A stretch of 64,000 bases of DNA from Plumapathes pennacea (GCA_964036295.1 OZ038465.1:4285167-4349166); one strand, 5' to 3'; numbered from the stretch's first letter, positions 49,001 to 62,249 are shown. Numbers and translations are program-made. The notes: generated by a model not told the origin, from the letters alone.

Positions 49001-52000
49001 ATACTGGTATGTTATATTTGATTGATGTTTGTGCAGGAGTGGATCACGATGCATTGGTACAGCTGGCTGAAAAGCACTTTAGTGGCCTCAGGTCAACTTA
49101 CGAAGCACAGGACAAGGTGGAGCCCTGCAGATTCACTGGAAGCGATGTATGTTATTTGTTGGACACTTGTTAACATAGCTTTGAGAGAAATTTGCAGGTC
49201 ACTTATGGTAGATATACATCAGATGTATAATGCACATATTGTTATAGTCAATTTATTGTAGTGGAAGTTTCACTTCCTAGGTTTAATAATAGGTCCAAGA
49301 ACAAACTAAAATACTGCCCTCCTCTCTTCCATCCAATTTACACATACTCTGTACATCTGTCAGCTGTCTACAGTGTGTGAAAGCAAGATATAGGTAAACC
49401 TAGTTTAACCAGGAGTTCAAGAGTCCCAGCATCAACCACAATCCCTCAGGATTTCATGGTGATATTATTATTTTGTATTGTACCTATCTTATGTAACCTT
49501 TCTGTACTTTGTGGTGCAGATCCGGGTGCGAGACGATGACATGCCACTAGCACATGTGACCCTTGCAGTGGAGGGCTGTGGTTGGACCCACCCAGATTAC
49601 TTTGCCCTTATGGTCGCTAACATGGTGAGTTGCAGCTCAGAGCTGCATGTTCTAAAAAGAAACTACACAGTAGAACCCCACGATCTCGAACTCGGTTATC
49701 TCGAACAGAATCTGATTTCCCTCGGAAATGAACTTGGTAGAAATAGAAATTTCCCTTGGTAGAATCCCGCTATCTGGATCCCTCACTATCTTGAACTAAT
49801 TCTCACTTCCCTTCAGAGTTCAAGATAATGTAGCAGGGTTCTACTGTAAGAATATTAAATTTGTATGGGGCTCAATGCATATCTGTGCTTAGTCAATACT
49901 GTTACTTTGGGATAGCTGCCTTTGTTCTATCACTCCTTTCACAAGTTTCACACATTTTTTGTGCAAGAGACTCACAACTGTTATTGCTCTCAGCTGGTTG
50001 GCAGCTGGGACAGATCTTTCAGTGCAGGACGAAATGTTGGCAGCAAGCTGGCACAGGTAAGCAGGCTTCAATGCATGTAGTTTCTGATACTTTGTGTGAT
50101 AATCATTATATATCATATTATTGTGTTATGGGTCATTCCACAGTATTTCGTATGTTGCGGAGAAGACATTTAGAGACATTCAGTATGCCACAGCTTGAAA
50201 TCCAAATGTCACAGTAATAAAATTCTACCTTTTTCTTGTAGACATTTATTATAGCTATGCCCACTATGTTGCAATTTTCTGTAAGTTTTAAACATGGAAG
50301 ACTACAGCAAGATAAGTGACTGTTGCGGAGAAGACTCAGAGAATTTGCTATTTTTGTTTTACAAAATCTAAGTGAAAAGTTCTCTGATTCTATGATGGAT
50401 TCACAATTTATTTTTGTTTTGTATTAAAGAGTGGTGTATATATTTTAAATATATGGCAAAAAAAATTAGCTGCATTTGTTCGATCATCAGAAAAACTGAC
50501 CATATTTTGATGTGTCTCTGTTGCGGAGAAGACGTTGCGGAGAGGACATTTTTGTCCATGAACAAATAACACAAAAATCTCATTGAATTTGACAAAGTGT
50601 GTTATGTTAAACAACTCTTATTAGCATTCTAGAATATAAAACAGCTTTTAGTGAAACATATGGTGATAAATGTCAACAAAAACAAGGTCCTTTGATCAGA
50701 CTAGCATGGTATTGAAAAAGAAAAGGGTTGTGGTCACATTTTTCAAGTTGATTTTGATATGGATAGACATTATTACTTCATTGTAGTTTTAATCATTGTA
50801 TTTGGTGCATCTCTGAACTGATGTTACCAGAAACTCTGGAAAAAACTTATGAAATGCATAAACTTTAATGCTGACTCAGACCACAAAGCATTATGGGTAA
50901 AACCAAAAATCCAGAATACTTGGCAAAAATACCCCCCAAAATAATTCTTGTCAAGTACACATAAATTCTTTGTTATTAACATATCCTATAATATATAACA
51001 GCTTTTAAAGAAACATACTATGCTGTTAAATGTCAACAATAACAAGGTCCTAATCACAGTAACTTCAAAACGTTTCATTTCAAACTTGTTGCAACAATGT
51101 TGATTTCAACACAGTCATGTAAATACTTGTACATGTTAATGTACAATGTTTGTACATATCTCATGTTTACTGAACAGCAACATAGTGTAGCAGTTTAGTG
51201 ACAACTCTGCTTCCTTGAAAGCTTGAAAAACAGTTCCAAGTTCCTCCAGATCTGGAGTTTCAAAGGGGCCATTGCCCTGCCATCGTACTGGGCCATAAAA
51301 CACACAGGTGGCATGTACTTTATCAATGCCATCTATCTGAGGCCAATCAAATATTTTGGCACCAACTCTGTGCAAGAACTTTGAATGTGGTGAAGTGATT
51401 TTTATTAGCAAGTGCTCTCCCAAATGCTGTTTGAGTAGACAGAATGCCTTGTACTAATGTTATCTTCCTGTAGTAATGTTATCTTCCTCTCAAACTTTTA
51501 ACTAATGCAGTCTAAGTACACTTCTGCACACTTCAAAATATACTAACAGCCCTGAAAAGTACAATTTACCTAACATGAGTTTATTTTAGAATTTATTTAG
51601 TTTATAATGAGTTTATTTTAAGTCAACTTCTAAGCAATGTGTCCTCTCCGCAACAGAAACGTCCTCTCCGCAACAAAAAGAAAACGTCCCTAAATCATTA
51701 AGGTGATGAGCTGAAGAATATCTGGGAACACAATAAAACATACCTCCTGTTATAAATTAGAAGTTATCAAACTGTGTACCTAATATGATTATGGGGTCAT
51801 CCATAACATAAACTTTTAGGTGTCAAAATGTTGCGGAGAGGACATTTAGCAAATGGACAGTCTCTAGCACAGGACTCTGGGTAAAACATCATCCTGTAAC
51901 AACTGTTCTGTAAACCGCATCAGTAATAGTTTATGTCCTGATAACTTTTGTGAGGTTTCAGTTTTTCATTTGTTTTTAAATAATAAATTGATTTGTCCTC

Positions 52001-54846
52001 TCCGCAACGGCCATTTTTACTTTTTTCATGTTTGATTATAATTTATGCATCATTATCAACATGCTACCCCCATAAATCACATCATAAAGTAAACTATCAA
52101 CACCAAGCTACAACTTAGGGGACATTTTGGGTTTGATTCAAAACATTTAGAAAACTGATATCTATGTCCAAAATACTGTGGAATGACCCTTATATAGAGA
52201 ATACTACATAGGCACACAGAGATATGAAATTTATCTTTGAATGTTCATCATGAAGGAGTGAGATGTTGAGATGAATACAAGAAGATAAATTTCATATATG
52301 CAAGCATCCATGTATTATTCTGTTTATTTCATAAACTCTGGTGTGGTATAGAGATTTCCGCCACTAAGAAATGTGAAAGCATGCAAGATCACTGCTTGGC
52401 TGATATCAACACACGTGAAAAAACATCATATTTTTATGTGTGCTCAGATACGACATTTTTCAGTCGCGAAATCTCTGTATCACACCAGAGTTTACGTAAT
52501 AAAAGGGTATATTTGTATGGTTGTTTACTTGTTATGACAGAAAGTTGCAGAGCACAACCTGGCCCACAGCTACATGTCTTTCAACACTTGCTATACAGAC
52601 ACTGGCCTCTGGTAAGTAAAGTAGGCTGTTCTGATGGAATTTATTAATTTGTGGATTTGGGCATGACTGCACAAGATTGGATTAAGAAGTAATATTGTAA
52701 TTTTGTCTTTGACACAGGGGTGTGTACTTTGTCTGTGACAAGATGAAGATTGATGATGTCACATGGAGCATCCAAAATGAGTGGTATGTTTTTACAGCAC
52801 ATGATTGATACTCTTTTAGTTTGCTATGAAACTTTTCTCAGACATGCTGCAGACCAAAACCGAAAAATAAGGGTACATTTATACATAGAGGATATTACAC
52901 GGCAGCGTGAAGATATGAATTTTATTTTTGAGTGGTAAAAACAATATTTTACCAAAGAGCGCTTCGCGAGTGAGTAAAATATTGTTTTTACCACGAGAAA
53001 ATAAAATCCATATCTTCAAGCCGCCGTGTAATTTTCTTTTTATTATATTAGACATGAGTGTTTTGCGAGAAATTGCACAAACAACCATGCAAAAGCAGGA
53101 AATGATGCCAACGATATCTTCACTAGTGAGGATATGGAAAATACGCCACTTGGGTCCCAGATGTAGTTTCGTATGGATTTTACGCACGGTATATTTTCCA
53201 GTAAAACACTCGTGTCTATATAATAAAGACTCTTTTTTGTTTTAACAGGATGAGGATATGCACAACTGTGTCTGAACATGAGGTTACAAGAGCTAAAAAT
53301 CTTCTGAAGACCAACATACTGATGCAGCTTGATGGTGAGATTATTGTCATCATCAGTGGCCCCTACTTTTTATACTTTCTTAACATCAGACTTTCAGGAA
53401 AAATACAATAATATATTGAGAAAAAAACATGTTTTCTTATGCCTCAGAACTTTATTTTATTTGTCCTCATTTCTAGGGTCTACTCCAATATGTGAGGACA
53501 TTGGCAGGTAAATAATATTATTACTGACATGTAATCTTGACACTTACTCATGTTGCTACTGCCAATATTGTTTGTATATTTATTTATTTATTTATTCATT
53601 TATTTATTTATCTCTTTGTTTGTTTGTTTGTTTGTCTGTCTGTTTGTTTGTTTGTTTGCTACCCTCACCTTGGGGTCACAGAGCTTAAAACGATTATCCA
53701 GCTTGAAATGTTGCTGTTTATTTACTCTTGCTACAAGGTTCTCTTGTGTTTTAATTTTTACACAGACAAATGCTAACGTATGGACGACGCATTCCTCTTG
53801 CTGAGTTGGATGCAAGGATTGAGGTGAGCACAGCTAACTTACACATGACACAAGTGGATGCAATGGTACGTGTTAACCCTTTCACCCCTAAGAGTGATCA
53901 GTTCCAATTTTCTCCTTCAGTTTTTCACCGAAAATACATCATAGAGTGAGGATAGCTTGGCTTTTCATACCTTGCTTGATGAAAGCTGATTAAACTTTCA
54001 ATTCTCACTACATCACTCATACAGTTTTTCTTCTTAAAAGGTTGCGAGAATCTGCATTTTGAACTTGGGAGTGAAAGAGTTAAAACTAGTTGCAAACAGC
54101 GGCCAATTCCGCCAAAAGTTAGACGTTGGATTATTCTAACACACTAAACCGACTTTAATCTTATGAAAGCGTTCTGGTTGCAGATACAGGTCACAAACTA
54201 ACAGCTTGAATAGTATGTGGCCGTGGTGTATTGGATTTCTTGTACCGTACAAGCTTGTTTCTTTTGATTTATGCACCTATCTTGGCCTTATCTCCGCAGA
54301 TGATTGATGCTCAGACAGTCAAGGAAGTCGCCACCAAGTACATATATGACCGTTGTCCAGCTGTGGTGGGAATTGGTGAGTTCCTGCATTTTCTTGCGAG
54401 TTCATGCTAGAATATTAGCGTGTTTTGCTTTCCAAGTGATAGTTGCAGATTGCAGAATCACGGCCGGAAAGAACATCCTCTGGTTTGACTTGATCTTCCA
54501 GAAACTGGTGAACATTTTTTTTTTTGGTGGATACAGTTTGCAGAACGTGAAATTTTGAAGCCTGGCGAATGCTCTCGCTACATTTTTACATTTCTTCTTA
54601 ATTTCATTTTATTTTTTTACATTTCTTCTTAAATTATTGGGAAATTACCATCAGAATACTTTGGATTCTTAGAGTGTTACAAACTTCTGAAAGTGAACTT
54701 ATGTGACGGCCAAGGTGCAGCTACTGTACATACAAGACACACAAATTCCATATCTTATTGAATTTTGCTCTTTGTGCATAGGTCCAGTGGAGCAGTTGCC
54801 CGATTACAATCGTATCCGTGGAAGCATGTACTGGCTCAGACTGTAG
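46042..54846 (+). CDS. PMPCB: Mitochondrial-processing peptidase subunit beta, 484 aa
   Basis: Eighteen exons: 46042-46119, 46237-46296, 46372-46461, 46774-46860, 47444-47573, 47856-47947, 48196-48302, 48489-48568, 49037-49146, 49520-49624, 49994-50056, 52541-52611, 52718-52783, 53249-53334, 53477-53507, 53766-53823, 54300-54375, 54782-54846 (TAG). They sum to 1455 bases, exactly 484 codons plus stop (human 489). The protein is the catalytic subunit that cleaves matrix presequences. Its own presequence is basic and lacks acids ([20 protein letters not shown]). The zinc motif HFLEH is at about 97-101, followed by [35 protein letters not shown] and [18 protein letters not shown], which supplies the distal Glu. 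Later hallmarks are [20 protein letters not shown] and [12 protein letters not shown]. Introns carry several transposons, the largest (50057-52540) holding a complete 2.06-kb element. It is head-to-head with PSMA5. Confidence 0.97.
46549..46566. repeat. G-rich tract in PMPCB intron 3
   Basis: A pure G run of about 17 bases inside a longer GGGGGA/GTGGG-rich stretch (46514-46590). Confidence 0.85.
46930..47180. repeat. Array of GATCTTG/CAAGATC palindromic motifs in PMPCB intron 4
   Basis: About ten degenerate copies of CAAGATCTTGCAAG-like sequence in both orientations. The architecture resembles the AGGATCCT arrays of the element at 33554-36710, with A/T in place of G/C. It could be an older, decayed relative. 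No ends were resolved. Confidence 0.45.
48731..48878. repeat. 148-bp foldback MITE in PMPCB intron 8
   Basis: The ends TGGCCCAGTTGTTCAAAGAG and CTCTTTGAACAACTGGGCCCA are inverted copies. Inner parts (ATCCAGTGGATAG and CTATGGATAGCGCTATCCAC) continue the fold. No coding potential. Confidence 0.8.
50130..52189. mobile_element. 2.06-kb DNA element in PMPCB intron 11 with repeated GTTGCGGAGAAGAC motifs
   Basis: The termini GGGTCATTCCACAGTATTT (50130-50148) and its reverse complement (52171-52189) match perfectly. Both are followed outward by TTAT, a possible 4-bp target duplication. At least eight copies of GTTGCGGAGA(A/G)GAC occur in both orientations near the ends: about 50154, 50323, 50520, 50535, 51641, 51660, 51831 and 51996. 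A minus-strand frame at 51423-51136 ([20 protein letters not shown]) looks protein-like but is not a recognised transposase. A 4-bp duplication would suit Chapaev-type or related families (inference). Confidence 0.7.
52331..52495. repeat. Foldback MITE in PMPCB intron 11
   Basis: Arms ATAAACTCTGGTGTGGTATA (52331-) and GTATCACACCAGAGTTTACG (-52496) are inverted, with a ~110-base loop. Non-coding. Confidence 0.7.
52894..53032. repeat. Foldback MITE in PMPCB intron 13
   Basis: About 59-base arms (ATTACACGGC.. to ..GTAAAATATT) fold around the short centre AGAGCGCTTCGCGAGTGA. The strongest hairpin of this intron. Confidence 0.8.
53041..53226. repeat. Second small inverted-repeat element in PMPCB intron 13
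   Basis: The ends TTATATTAGACATGAGTGTTTT and AAAACACTCGTGTCTATATAA are inverted. An inner pair, GGATATGGAAAATACG and GTATATTTTCC, is also inverted. It directly follows the preceding MITE. Confidence 0.65.
53575..53660. repeat. (TTTA)n(TTTG)n compound microsatellite
   Basis: About 40 bases of TTTA units followed by about 40 bases of TTTG with TCTG interruptions, in PMPCB intron 15. Possibly the tail of a LINE or SINE, but no body was recognised. Confidence 0.9.
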
Positions 54847-55282
54847 AGACATCTCTTTGAACGGGAATAACACATAGAAATTTAAATGTTCCGGACCTTT
54901 GTCTACTCTTGCGTTTCCATTTTAAACCATCGCCTCTGTTGGCAGACTGAGTAAGCAGCAGAAATTCAACATTTGTGCGTGGCGTTTTGATTAAAACGAA
55001 TCGTTTTAAAATCTGTGTGCGGGTTGTTGGTTCTCGAAATCCAGTCGAAACATTTTGTTGGGTTGGTATGCGGACGGCTTTTTGACATAATGACGCAGGT
55101 GGTGACTTATGCGGTGTTTTTGTGTTTATATTGCGTTTCCTGGGAGTTTCGTACTTGGGCACGCGGCTGATCGGCACATTATGACGTAAATAACCTTATG
55201 TGCATCGTCTGTTTATGTGTTTCCTCATGGCAACAAGCGTTCATGCGCTGCGCACGCCGACCCCACATCTCTCCCGGTAAGG

Positions 55283-55366
55283 GTACGTTCTTTTGGGACT
55301 GTCTATTCTCCTATTCCGAATAACGGAATACACAAAATTTAAAATATCAATTCCCAAAAGAACAGA
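55283..55366. repeat. Small hairpin element
   Basis: TACGTTCTTTTGGGA at the left is the inverse of TCCCAAAAGAACAGA at the right, with AT-rich sequence between. Non-coding. Confidence 0.55.
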
Positions 55367-55436
55367 CTTCGTGCTATTCTTATTAAAACGTCAAAAATTG
55401 GGTTGGCACTCGTTCACACGGCTCAGAAGGATATCC

Positions 55437-55500
55437 TGTGTATACATATCCTAAACCTATTCCTAAGCCTAACTCTAAACCTACTCCTAAAACTAACTGG
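55437..55500. repeat. Degenerate (CCTAA)-type array
   Basis: About nine imperfect units (CCTAAACCTATTCCTAAGCC and similar) of 6 bases. They resemble, but do not match, animal telomere repeats. Confidence 0.5.
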
Positions 55501-55576
55501 CAATAAATTTGTGAGCCGTGTGGACGAGTCTAACCCGAAAATTGACGTGCTGAGACGAGTACGTCTGGAACTCTGG

Positions 55577-58358
55577 GTACGAGACGGAAGGCACTATTTA
55601 ACACCCACCAAAACCATGTGAGCCGAAATTGAAAATTTGCTGTCAGCGGTCATGACGTCAAGTCTAACCAACATGGCGGCCGAGGCGAGCTTGTCACGAT
55701 CTGCGGTACTTATGCGGTGAATGATACTCTTATAGTGTTAACGTAAGTAAAGTCAATCTTAAGACAATTTTCACGCTGTTGTCATTACTTAGAGTATATT
55801 TTTATCGGATTGTTCTCCGTTCCTGTACAACCATGAACATGGTTCTGAAGGTCGTTATCTAATTACGTAACTACAGTAAAAAGTAAATAACATCCGCCAA
55901 AACCATGTGAGCTGAAAATTAAAAAAAAAAAAGAGATGGCCTTCTGTTAATCTATGGAAGCACTGAATTTTACCGATTCACCTTTTGGCTGGAAATTGGC
56001 ATCATGACTACAATTAGTTTATTTCCAGCGTAAGCTCGTGGTTTCGGTGGATGTTATTTACTCTTTACTCTGGTGAATGGTGTAAATAACATCCGCCAAA
56101 ACCATGTAGCGTGCGCTAAAAATAAGTTGTTGTAATCATAATGCCGATTACTGGTCCATGTAAACTGGCAGTAAATAATAATACATATGGGGTGTTTTAG
56201 CAACTGGCCATCAAACTTCATCATTGTTGCTGCAAAATTTTAAACTTAAAGTCACTTTGCACTTTCTGTCACTGCCATTGACCGACAAAAATACACATCT
56301 TGACCACCTATTTGAAGCAAAAAGAACAGATTTTATAAATGGCATTGAGAACATTAATATCACAGATTTTGATGGCCATGTACTACATCATGACAAAACC
56401 TTCTATATGAATTATATAATTCCCAGTTCCAATTCTGTTTCAATCAGATAAGAAATCAATATAGTTCTGACTAAGTTAATTATTCTAAACAGAAATGTTA
56501 ATGTGTGTGCTCTGCTCACACATGAATGCATGTTTGATCCCCTCTTGCATTCCCCTCACTGACGAGTTCCATTATGATGTTTGTTCAGTGGATTGGGCTG
56601 TCATGCAGGTTCCAATGCTGAATAGAGGGGTTACAAACAGCAAAATTCCTGTTGGTCACTCTTGACTGTTGAAGTGCAGACTGCCTTTCTGTAAAAGCCA
56701 CATCAGAGATTCTTCTCTCTACTAGGTGTTGGGGTTATGTTAGGTTTTTATGTATATCTTTGCTGGGCAATCATACTTCTTGGTGTCTTGCACCTGAAGA
56801 AGGCATGGTCACTTTGTTCATTTACCTGTTAGACAAAATTTTAATGTTACACATCTCAATACCAGTTATAGTTATTTCTAAATAAGAAGATACCAGACTT
56901 CAGCAGTTCTAGACAATATGTGCTATGCAAGTTGTGTAGACATAAGGCATTTTGCTTTATGATTTTGACTACTTTTCACTCTGTTTAGAATACTGTATTA
57001 ATATTTTGTTTTGATACTTTGTAAGGAATAAACACCGATGGTATGAAAGATGAGTGATGTTGCTTTAAAAAAATTGTCTAGTATAAAATCATATATGATT
57101 TTATTTTCTGCAACAATTTACCTCTCTCTTTTGCCAGCTTTGCTTTTAAAATCTTGTTCCTATTTGGACCATGGTGGCACTCCAGGACTTTCTTCCCAAT
57201 GATCATGAATGGGATCCCATCAAACTCTATACCAGGGCCATCTGTACTGATTTCCTTCCATAGAATTTTGTGTTTTTTTGCCACCTTAATGATTATACAA
57301 TATTGTTACAGTCAGAGACCGGATCCTTAGGGACTGGTCATTATTTATGAAGGAAAGAGGGGAGGGGGGGCAGGGGGGGGGGGGGGGGGTAGGGGTTGGT
57401 CATGTGCATATTTTTAGTCAATATTATGCTGAGTAGTTAGTTATTGTTAAATTACACAGAGTTCAACTGTTATTGAAAATTAATAAACAAAGTGTTTGTG
57501 TGTGTGTGTATGTGTGGGGGGGGGGGGGTCATTGCTTTTTAATATGGACTTTGAGAGGAAGGGGGGACTTAGTGAATCTTGTCCTTTAATATTAATTTTT
57601 CCACACCCAGCCTATTTCATAAATAAGGAATGGTCCTTTACAATGTATATAATAAACTATTCCCCCGGCCTTATCAATGTGACAAAGAAACCTTTGAGCT
57701 GGCTATTTTAAAATGTCAATATAAACAAATTCTTGTTAGATAAAGCCAAACAGAGATTAGGGGTTTATTTTAGCACATCTCTGGTCATCTTGTATTTATA
57801 CTTACACTTACTGTACATGCATGTTTCCCATTTATTTCTAGATTAAGCTTTTACATGTTCAGGCCACTTACCAGACATTCCGAAGTCTTTGCTTGCAGCA
57901 TAACGAGAAGTAGTCGCTATCTCATACACTTTAATGAGTTCCAGTGCTTTCTCGAGCGTTGAAGTGTATAAACCATTGAAAGAATCGAAGGATCCATGAA
58001 TTTACAGAAGGCCTTTTTTTTAAATTTTCAGCTTACATGGTTTTGGCGGATGTCATTTACTTTTTACTGTAGTTACGTAAATAGATAACGACCTTCAGAA
58101 CCATGTTCATGGTTGTGCAGGAACGGAGAACAACCCGATAAAAATATACTCTAGGTAATGAAAATTGTCTTAAGACTCACTTTATTTACCTACACTACAA
58201 GAGTATCATTCACTGCAAAGCGCTGCAAGCAAGTTCGTGACATTCTCGCCTCTGCCGCCATGTTGCTTAGACTTGACGTCATGACCGCTGACAGTAAATT
58301 ATTTAATTTCGGCTCACATGGTTTTGGTGGGTGTTAAATAGTGCCTTCCGTACGAGAC
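55577..58358. mobile_element. Mutator-like non-autonomous element with 9-bp target duplication (element 55586-58349)
   Basis: Long terminal inverted repeats of about 370 bases start GGAAGGCACTATTTAACACC on both sides (left 55586 to about 55950, right about 57985-58349). They are flanked by the perfect duplication GTACGAGAC (55577-55585 and 58350-58358). The arms share GGTCATGACGTCAAGTCTAA and CCATGAACATGGTTCTGAAG. The motif ACATCCGCCAAAACCATGT recurs inside the left arm, at about 56088, and (as ACATCCGCCAAAACCATGTA) inside the right arm. The interior (56120-57980) shows no transposase and has G-tracts (57358-57389) and a (TG)n/G tract (57497-57530). The 9-bp duplication plus long arms are the usual signature of Mutator-like elements. 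Confidence 0.85.
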
Positions 58359-61300
58359 CTGCTCGGCGGCGCGGGCGCGCTTTTTTCCCGCCCTAGCTTA
58401 GAGGTGAAAACTTGCCAAAAGAAGCGAGCGATCAATCTAGTCGGAAGGCGGGCTTTCTCTACTTGACTATTTAAGGGCATAGCTTGATAGAAGTTCCAGT
58501 ACCACTTTATATATAGGTAGTGGGAACAGAAGTATGGACATTTAAATCGACATTTAATGTCAAATAAAATAAGGCTGAACTATGAACCTGTGAGCATGAT
58601 GCGTCTGATAGCTCATTTTCACGGCGTGTGTACGTTATTTTAAATCACTTCCAACACCCGGCAACCCGCTTAGTCAGGAGTATGGCAATTGTCATGCGAT
58701 ACAACCCAACCACACCAAGAATTCACTTCCTTGTACGTATCAGTGAAGAAAATGTACAGAGTGACCTTGCTTTGTCCGAGAGCCGAAGAGAAAAAATATT
58801 AAATAAGTAGCCCATACGGACTAAACAATAAATCAATTGAATACTGAGAGGTTTTATACTTTAGTCGAGAAAAACAGATTTTGAACTCTATGACTTGGTG
58901 AAAAGTGATTTCCTGTTGCCTAATACAACGAAACTAATACAAACTGAGTACACTCGATCCTAATTCGTTCTTGAACTCGGGAAAAACCTCGGGAACAAAA
59001 AGTAACTATTTTTTATATATCGACATGCCAGTTTGACCGGATGAATAATGTGGAAGTGATCGGCGGCTGCTAAGAATAGTTACTTTTGCGTAATGTCCCA
59101 AACTGAGTAGTTTGTACAATTTCCTCGTGCAGCGGTGTGGTCTGATTTGAGAGGGAGACCGTGTGGTTTCCGGTTTCAGCCCTCACCCTGCAACACGCCC
59201 ATGGCAAAACGCACGATAGTCGGACGGGGTGAGGATTTCGAAAAAGGACGAGCCAAGCCAACTATAAGTTTGGGGCTGAGAAAACAGACACAGCTGACCT
59301 TTTCCTCCTGGGCAGTGTGGACCAAAAATACAGTTCCACAGTTCACAACACCCCTATTCCCTACCCCAAAAAAATGTATATTTCGGAGCCGAAGTCGCTC
59401 TCACGCCAATGGCCTGCAACTCTCTGAAATAAAAGTGACATTGTTGTCTTAATCTAATCTTCATTCAGTGCGCGGTACCGTCGTGCTGTGCTCCTTTTGA
59501 AAGCATGAAGTGCTTTCTGAATGTTTTCACGGAGCGAATTTTAGACTGTCAGATCTTTTTTTTTTTTTTTTTTTTTTTTTTGTGGAGAGGAATCTCGATC
59601 TGACTGACTTTATTTTTCCTAGTGCTGGTGTCATTGATTTGTGCTCCATTGGTTTCTTACAGAGTGTATATAGAGGGATGAGTGTGAAGCGCACTGTGGG
59701 CAAAGGCAAGTCCGTGGGTTTTTATATCGCGAGGCAAAAATACTGACCAATGGCGCTCTATTTTGTAATACGACAGGAATGTGAAATATGTCAGCCAAAC
59801 CCGGACTCGCAGTTGCGTCAAACCGAACAGCAACGTAAACAGTTTAGAAAATGAGAAAGTTCTAGTGGACCACAAAGTATGAACCATGGGAAAATTCGGA
59901 TCGAAAGCGTTTGATTCATCCATTCACCTTCCGACCGCTCACGATCGAAAGCACATACGCCGTTTCATTTGACCTAAATTTATACTCCGACGAAGCGCGG
60001 TGAGTGGCTGTGCTCAGTCAAGCAAATTTAATCGTGTCTCGACCAATCAAATAACTAGTATGACCCCCCGTGGGATTTACGGCATTGGTGGTGTGAGGTC
60101 AGCGGCCGAAATACCCGAATCCCCCTATAGGATAAATTGAAGGTGTGGCTTGAATGCAAAACGATCAAGCTTCGGCCATTTCCTGAGGTCGAGTCCGTTG
60201 GTTTCTGGTTGAGAAAGGAGGCGAACTGTCGACATTTTGAACAGGTAAACCGAGGGACATTGCTCTCTGAACACAGATCTGTGTATTATTTCTTCTGAGG
60301 TAGATTCCCGGCTCGTTATTCGCGACAAAGAGGCAGCCGAAATGGCCGCGGTTGACCTTCGTTTTCAGGCTTTCACAACACCCTCCCGCCTTTGCTTTTC
60401 TTGTCGTTTCTGGGTGAGCTCGTAGAGCCAACAATTTAGCCCGAATGATTATGTTGATGCCCATTATATTTGTGTCAGCTAGAGTCCTTTAAACTCTTCA
60501 AGGGCAGTGTATGAAGTCCGTGAAAAGCTGGCTGTAAGATTGGCTCAAGCGCGTTGTGAAGTTTTAGCGTATACTTTTGTTCTTATGCGAGTATGTATTT
60601 GTGGCGACTGTTCTATTTTAAAAAGTTAAGATATACAACAAAACGAGCGTTTTAATTTGATTCTACTTTGATCATGGTTGTGCTATGGCCGCCTGCCTGC
60701 ATTTCATAGCCGCCGGGTCGGTTCGGTCCAAAATCATGTACGATTACAAACAAAACCGGCAAATTCATACTTCTCGGGATTAACATTTATTGTGTTTTGC
60801 AAGTCTGTCAGAATCCAATTCCTAAGTGATTCATTATATTTCCAATACGTGTTGTTGAATTTCGGAGGTTTATGTACGTGTTGGTGCATATGGTCGCGTA
60901 AGAAATATTCATACAGTTGCTTTAAGCAGTGTTAGAAATTGTAGAAATTACGTCGGCCGTTGGAAAAGCGATTTGAGCGAGAGAGGTTTTGCCTTGTTCA
61001 AAGATTTGTCAGGAATGTCGATTGAGCAACTGTGGTGCATTGTTGCATTGTGTCGAACACCGCACAGATGCATGTGCGAAGGTCGCACATGGTCTTGTTT
61101 CTGATAGACTTGTTCACTATTTGTTTTGCTCCATTGAGAATGAGAGTGAGAGAAATAACCGTCTCCCTATCATGATAAATTATGCTGTTTTGAGTTGAAA
61201 TACAAGAGACAGTAATTACAAATGAAGATCAAGCAAGGTTGTGTAAAAAAAAACACAAGCCAACAGCTCAGACATCGCGATTTGGGTTAATATTCCTTGA

Positions 61301-62245
61301 AATGAGTTAAAAGTTGCATCTCTGTTACAAAGTGTATTTTTCTAGACCAAAAGTGTGTTGTGGTTTTTGCCCAACTAAATTTTACTTTGCACATAAGTTG
61401 GTTTGTATTCATGCTAAAGAGAAGGGTTGGACATTCCCATGTGTTTACTTTATGAGTTGCACTGGTTTAGTTTTTCTGCACATTTGGTGGATTCAATTTG
61501 CAAGCTTTGACAAGATATGTTTTTGCAGGAAATTTTTTGGTCATAAAAACTTGTGTCCAATAATATGAAGCTTGTATGTTGGCATGTACATTTTCTTCAC
61601 TAACCATTATGCTAGTCTTCTGGGAGACTGTTCAGGGGATATAAAGAAAATGAAGTTGTTCAATAAGAAAAATTCTTGCATCCAGACAATAAGAGTGGCA
61701 TACTGTGTAAATTCTTTGTCTCTAACTTTTGACAAGGCCATAAGACTTTACAACGGCAGCACTGCATTGTTTAATCCAAAGGATAATACACTTCAGTATG
61801 TGTTGTTTGAAGTTTGCTGTGGCTCACAACTAGCTTTTTCGTGACAAGTTTTCAAAGCACACTGAAAATTGTTGTGAGCTGACCTTATTTTTCAAAATTT
61901 GAATTCCAACCAGCTGCATCAATAGTAACAGCTCTTTTCTTTTGTTGTGTCTTGTCTTTATTAGGATGTTGTTTGAGCTTTCACACTCCTGTTTTCAATG
62001 TTGTTTTGTGATGTCAGGGGGCATAGATTACTATAACAGAATCTGGCATGTGTGTACTGTTGGTTGTGTACAGTACATTTGGGGCAAGCCACTGTGTAGT
62101 CCGTTAGTTTGAGTTTTATTTATGCAAAGTGTAAAACAACAGCACCAGAGATTAAATAGGGCATCATTTTAAAAATAGAAATGCTGGAAAACTAGATGTT
62201 CTAAGGTTCAGAAATTCACATAGTTATGTTTTGTTGTTATTACAG
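58359..62245. other. Intergenic DNA and probable 5' leader/intron of RHOA
   Basis: No conserved protein is recognisable. Short open frames near 59135-59452 and 60165-60464 lack family features. A T-tract (59555-59581) is present. The RHOA acceptor (TTGTTATTACAG) ends at 62245, so at least one non-coding RHOA exon should lie in this stretch, perhaps in the less AT-rich part around 59.8-60.5 kb. That placement is a guess. Confidence 0.4.
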
Positions 62246-62249
62246 GTGA

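Noticed and set aside
55437..55500. Interstitial telomere
   Set aside because: Units are CCTAAN with many variants and not TTAGGG repeats; more likely a simple minisatellite.
59657..59923. Minus-strand frame of 88 codons upstream of RHOA
   Set aside because: No recognisable domain or splice pattern and a poly-A/T tract beside it; not supported as a gene.
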